Below, one piece after another: positions 22,931 through 26,135 of a DNA stretch of 26,135 nt; the stretch's first letter is position 1; the number at the start of each line of letters is the position of its first letter. The translations under genes and the position numbers were made by a program. Source of the DNA: a virus; the IMG/VR virus record IMGVR_UViG_3300042691_020224, positions 1-26,135 of that record; one strand, 5' to 3'. The notes beneath the pieces were generated by a model. That model saw nothing but the letters and a program-made list of their open reading frames with translations, did not search any database and was not told where the DNA came from.

Positions 22931-25402
22931 ATGGCTGAGGAGCCGTTCAATTACGAAAAATGGAGGTACGGGTCTAAGCCTCAGCCGGCCCCGGGCGTCC
23001 CGCCCATGGTCGTCCCGCCCCTGGCCCCTCCCGCGTACAGGCTGAATTCACTCAAGCAAGGCGATCCGTTGGCTCTGATGAGCCCTGATGAGCTATCGTC
23101 CCTCAACGCGCGCGAGTCCGGCCTGTCTTTTGAAAGATCCGGTGACTCAGGCTACACATTTTCAAACCCGCAGACCGGCGAGTACGGGCTGTTCGACCCA
23201 TCTGAAACGACTAAGAGGCTTGTAAAAACAGACACAAGGGTCCTGACCGAAGGGTCTCCCAAGATGCTGCTACCGGCCGGTGTCAGGCGGCAGTTCAAGG
23301 TGGGCCAGAGACCATCAAGCGCCCAGGAATTTTTCGTAGTTCCCCAGGGGGCTGTTCCCGATGATTACTGGAAGTTCAATCCTGATGCATGGAAAACCCT
23401 TGAGAACGATCCGTTGGTAATTTCTAACGCCCGGCGACTCCATCAGGTGGACAAAGATGGAGGTGATTTTGAACAGAATCGCGATTATTACATCAAACAG
23501 GCCGTCGATGCCATGAGGCGCCAGGTGATCGCCCAGCACTACGGGCAAGGAAACATCGCCCATGCGTTTTACGATGACCAGCCCGAGCCAGAGCAGCCCA
23601 AGGTCCTTCCTTCAAAGCTCCCCTTTGGCGTGCCTGGCGTACCGGCGCTCCAGGTCAATCTCCCTGGATTGCCCACCATGTTCGGCGCGGTAAACGCGGC
23701 CCTGGGCAGCGCGTATGACGCAGCAGCCGGTGACAAGATGTGGGAATTCGGCAGATCCATGCGCGACCAGGCTGATCCCAGCGTGCTTGCCGGGCTGTTT
23801 GACGCATCTCAGCGCAGAGATCTGAGGCGCAACAAGCTGGAAAGCTTCAATGCCCCGGAAATTCTTGGTGACGGATCGGAAGCATCAAAATTCATCAACG
23901 CGCAATTCCAGTCCAGGTACACGCCGGAGCAGATTGCCGTCATGACCCCTGACGAACAGAGGAAAATCGGCTACGACATCGCCGGCGAATACCTCAGGAC
24001 CAAGGCCACGAATGACCTGAAACAGGTTTTTTCGATCAACAAGAACAAGAAGGAAGGGGTGTCGGAATTCCTGACCGAGGAAGCCTACAGCCCGGACTGG
24101 AGCCTGTCCAAGCTGACGCAGCAAGCCGCCGGATCCGCGGTGCCTACGGCCGCGCCCATGCTTGCGTCCATGCTTGGCAGCCTGGCGACCGGCGGCCCGT
24201 GGGGAGGCAAGGCAGCCTCGGCTGCCGTGACCTACAAACTTTCCACGGATTCCGAATTCATGGCTCAGATGGGGCAATGGGCGTCAAAGAACGGGATCGA
24301 CATCAACAACGACCCTGAGGTCGTCATGCAGCAGATGCTGGATCTTTCCAACAAGGACCCGGAAGGGTTCTCCAATGCTTTGCGCGAGATGGTCCACAAG
24401 GCTCGTGTTGCCGGCGGCTTGGAAGCCGGCGTTGCTTTCGCCCTGAACGAGGGCCTGGAGCACATCAAGATCCCTGGTGCCAGGGAAGGGTCGGTCTGGG
24501 AGGCCATGAGGAAGATCGGCAACAAGGACATCTCACAGGTCCTGGCGCCGCGCATCGCCAACATGCTCCAGGAGACCGGCAAAGAAGCCCTGGAAGAATA
24601 CATGACCGAGGTCCTTGTCGGCCTTGGCAAGGGCGTAGACGAAAAGATCCAGAAAGGCGACCCTGTCTGGGAATCCACCAAAAACAGCGTCAGGGAGCTG
24701 ATGGATTCCTACAAGGGCGACGAGCCCAACGCCGAATCCGAGCAGCGCAACACCGCAGCCCAGATCGGCGCTTACATGAGCCTCATTATGAAGGGTCTGA
24801 CCGGCAAGGGCAACCCGGACACAGCCCTGATCAGGCAAGCCAGAAGCCAGGCTGCCAGGGCCCTGGCTGAAAAATACAGGGGCAAGAAGCTAGTGACCGC
24901 CGAAAAGATCGAAATCGCCCTGGCTGACATGGAAAACGCCGCCACGGCTGACCGCCTGGACAAGATCAACGAGGTGATGATCCTTGAAGGGCACGGCAGC
25001 CTGTGGGATCGGCGGGACAATGTCTCGCCCCCGGAAATGGAGCTGCCGCCCAATGTCAGATCACCGGACGGAACGCCATCCGGGCAGGATCTGCAAAGCG
25101 AAGCCGAGGCCATGCGCGCCAGGGCCGAACAAGACGCCAAAGACAGGGCCGCAAAGGACGCCGAGGAACAGGCGCGCCGGCAATCCTTTAACGAGGAAAC
25201 CGCAGCCTACCAAAGAGCCCAGGATCTGGAGAACGAGAGCGTGCTGGCATTTCAGGAGCTAAAAAAGGCGAACGAAGAATACCGACAGGCCCTTAATGAA
25301 TACAGGCCTGACTCAGACGCACCTGAGTTTCTGAGAATTCGTGATGCGCTTCTTGACGCCAGGGCGAAGTACGAAGAAATCGAGCGCCGCCGCGGCAAGT
25401 GA
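22931..25402 (+). CDS. Large internal virion / ejection-like protein
   Basis: The 823-aa protein is long and helix-rich with no enzyme motif that I can see. It starts with a Pro-rich segment (residues about 15-36). Two hydrophobic, small-residue segments (about 400-425, AVPTAAPMLASMLGSLATGG, and about 494-510, GGLEAGVAFALNEGLEHI) could insert in membranes. The last 100 residues are a strongly charged coiled coil (e.g. EAEAMRARAEQDAKDRAAKD). Position after gp14-like genes and size fit the T7 gp15/gp16 ejection proteins or 'large polyvalent protein' types. No lysozyme or transglycosylase active site is visible, unlike T7 gp16. Confidence 0.6.
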   Translation: MAEEPFNYEKWRYGSKPQPAPGVPPMVVPPLAPPAYRLNSLKQGDPLALMSPDELSSLNARESGLSFERSGDSGYTFSNPQTGEYGLFDPSETTKRLVKTDTRVLTEGSPKMLLPAGVRRQFKVGQRPSSAQEFFVVPQGAVPDDYWKFNPDAWKTLENDPLVISNARRLHQVDKDGGDFEQNRDYYIKQAVDAMRRQVIAQHYGQGNIAHAFYDDQPEPEQPKVLPSKLPFGVPGVPALQVNLPGLPTMFGAVNAALGSAYDAAAGDKMWEFGRSMRDQADPSVLAGLFDASQRRDLRRNKLESFNAPEILGDGSEASKFINAQFQSRYTPEQIAVMTPDEQRKIGYDIAGEYLRTKATNDLKQVFSINKNKKEGVSEFLTEEAYSPDWSLSKLTQQAAGSAVPTAAPMLASMLGSLATGGPWGGKAASAAVTYKLSTDSEFMAQMGQWASKNGIDINNDPEVVMQQMLDLSNKDPEGFSNALREMVHKARVAGGLEAGVAFALNEGLEHIKIPGAREGSVWEAMRKIGNKDISQVLAPRIANMLQETGKEALEEYMTEVLVGLGKGVDEKIQKGDPVWESTKNSVRELMDSYKGDEPNAESEQRNTAAQIGAYMSLIMKGLTGKGNPDTALIRQARSQAARALAEKYRGKKLVTAEKIEIALADMENAATADRLDKINEVMILEGHGSLWDRRDNVSPPEMELPPNVRSPDGTPSGQDLQSEAEAMRARAEQDAKDRAAKDAEEQARRQSFNEETAAYQRAQDLENESVLAFQELKKANEEYRQALNEYRPDSDAPEFLRIRDALLDARAKYEEIERRRGK

Positions 25403-25465
25403 ACACCTACTAAATGTGGTATTTAAATGCGTTGCTTAGAAAATTGACCTAAAGAAAATCCCACC
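25403..25465 (+). other. Short AT-rich spacer before the last gene
   Basis: This 63-nt gap is visibly AT-richer than the genes around it (e.g. TGGTATTTAAATGCG, TTGACCTAAAG). It ends in CCCACC before an ATGG start. A promoter is plausible, but I see no well-spaced -35/-10 pair. Confidence 0.35.
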
Positions 25466-26135
25466 ATGGCAAACATCAAGGTAGACCCGCGCACCCTTAT
25501 TACAGGCCGTCCGCAAGGCCTTCCGGCAACCCCGGCCAGAGAAAGTGGCGTGGCGCCCGAAGGCTTTCTTGGCAATCCTCTCCTGGAGGGAGCAGCGCAG
25601 CGTCTGCAGGACGCCGTTGTAGCGTCAACCCCTAGCGCGCAGCCGAGCGCGCCGACCCTGCCGACCAGCGGCGTGGACACGATCCTGAATCCGTTCGTGC
25701 AGCCCGAGGGCGTCCCGGCTGGCGCGCCGACTGATCTGTCATCCCTGTTCGGCATGGGCGCCGCCGGTCTCGGCCCGGTATCGCCGGCTCCGATGTCCTC
25801 GCCCGACCTGGGTATTGGGCTGCCGTCCTATGACGCCGGCATGGCTCCGACCATGGCGCCGGCCGTTTCTCCGTTTGCCCAGCCCCAGGTCCCGCCCCAG
25901 CTGGCGATGGGCCAGGCCCAGGGCCAGGCGATCACCGGGGCCACGACCTTGGCTGATCTGGTTTCCCGTGGCCTGGGCGGCCAGATGCCCCAGATGCCCC
26001 AGGCGCCTCAGATCCCCCAGCTGGCCGCCCAGCCTTTTGCCCAGGCCATGCCTCAGGCGATGCCCCAGGCTCCCGTTGCAGCCCCGCAGATGGCGCCCCA
26101 GGCTGCTTTCCCCCAGGCCCCTGGGATTGCCCAGC
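25466..26135 (+). CDS. Pro/Gln/Ala-rich low-complexity virion-cluster protein (3' end outside window)
   Basis: At least 223 codons are open to the window edge; no stop is present, so this is partial. The start MANIKVDPRTLITGRPQGLP has the context AAAATCCCACC-ATGG. The sequence soon becomes low-complexity: Pro/Ala/Ser-rich, then runs of 'QMPQMPQAPQIPQLAAQ' and 'MPQAMPQAPVAAPQMAPQ', with periodic Pro-Gln. Disorder is very likely. It is immediately after the large internal protein gene, so it may be another internal or linker-type virion protein whose structured domain lies beyond the window. No family is recognised. Confidence 0.7.
   Translation, partial: MANIKVDPRTLITGRPQGLPATPARESGVAPEGFLGNPLLEGAAQRLQDAVVASTPSAQPSAPTLPTSGVDTILNPFVQPEGVPAGAPTDLSSLFGMGAAGLGPVSPAPMSSPDLGIGLPSYDAGMAPTMAPAVSPFAQPQVPPQLAMGQAQGQAITGATTLADLVSRGLGGQMPQMPQAPQIPQLAAQPFAQAMPQAMPQAPVAAPQMAPQAAFPQAPGIAQ

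Overview
The window is a contiguous piece of a tailed double-stranded DNA phage (or prophage) with a short, podovirus-type tail. The evidence is a run of virion genes in one cluster: large terminase, P22-like portal, scaffold, HK97-fold capsid, tail-tube proteins A and B, and T7 gp13/gp14-like internal virion proteins. The DNA is GC-rich with strong third-position GC bias, so long antisense open frames are common and were ignored. Almost no gene has a Shine-Dalgarno sequence; many starts sit in an ACC/CACC-ATG context. I cannot name the host. No tRNA, integrase, reverse transcriptase or CRISPR array was seen.

Layout. (1) 1-1323, plus strand: a small coiled-coil protein, a PP-loop (PAPS-reductase-like) enzyme and a small Cys-containing protein, closed by a terminator whose loop holds the last stop codon. 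(2) About 1324-2072 has no credible gene. From about 1496 to 2060 it is almost continuous nested helices, with five exact GCAA tetraloops and one UUCG loop, all in plus-strand orientation. I interpret it as a large structured non-coding RNA, and it is the most interesting thing here. (3) 2073-4429, plus strand: five small accessory genes (one MerR-like, one of the widespread 'MGLDM...' phage family), ending in a strong terminator. (4) 4430-5201: a 102-nt imperfect hairpin, a minus-strand Arg-rich small protein, a repeat-rich divergent control region and a structured leader for the next gene. (5) 5202-5636: RusA-like Holliday-junction resolvase. (6) 5692-6714, minus strand: a lysozyme/transglycosylase-like lysis gene followed by the terminase small subunit. 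(7) 6715-7009: divergent control region. (8) 7010-26135, plus strand: collagen-like tail fibre, TerL, portal, scaffold, capsid, terminator, tail proteins, internal virion proteins and a truncated Pro/Gln-rich protein.

How it fits together. TerL with TerS fills a portal-bearing, scaffold-assembled HK97 shell. The tail-tube A/B proteins finish the neck and nozzle. The gp13/gp14-like and large internal proteins are probably ejected at infection. The collagen-like fibre is the likely receptor-binding element and the minus-strand muramidase the lysis enzyme. RusA would resolve replication or recombination junctions before packaging. TerS is on the opposite strand from TerL, with the lysis and fibre genes between them, which is unusual. 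Function assignments come from motif recognition by eye; no database search was possible.
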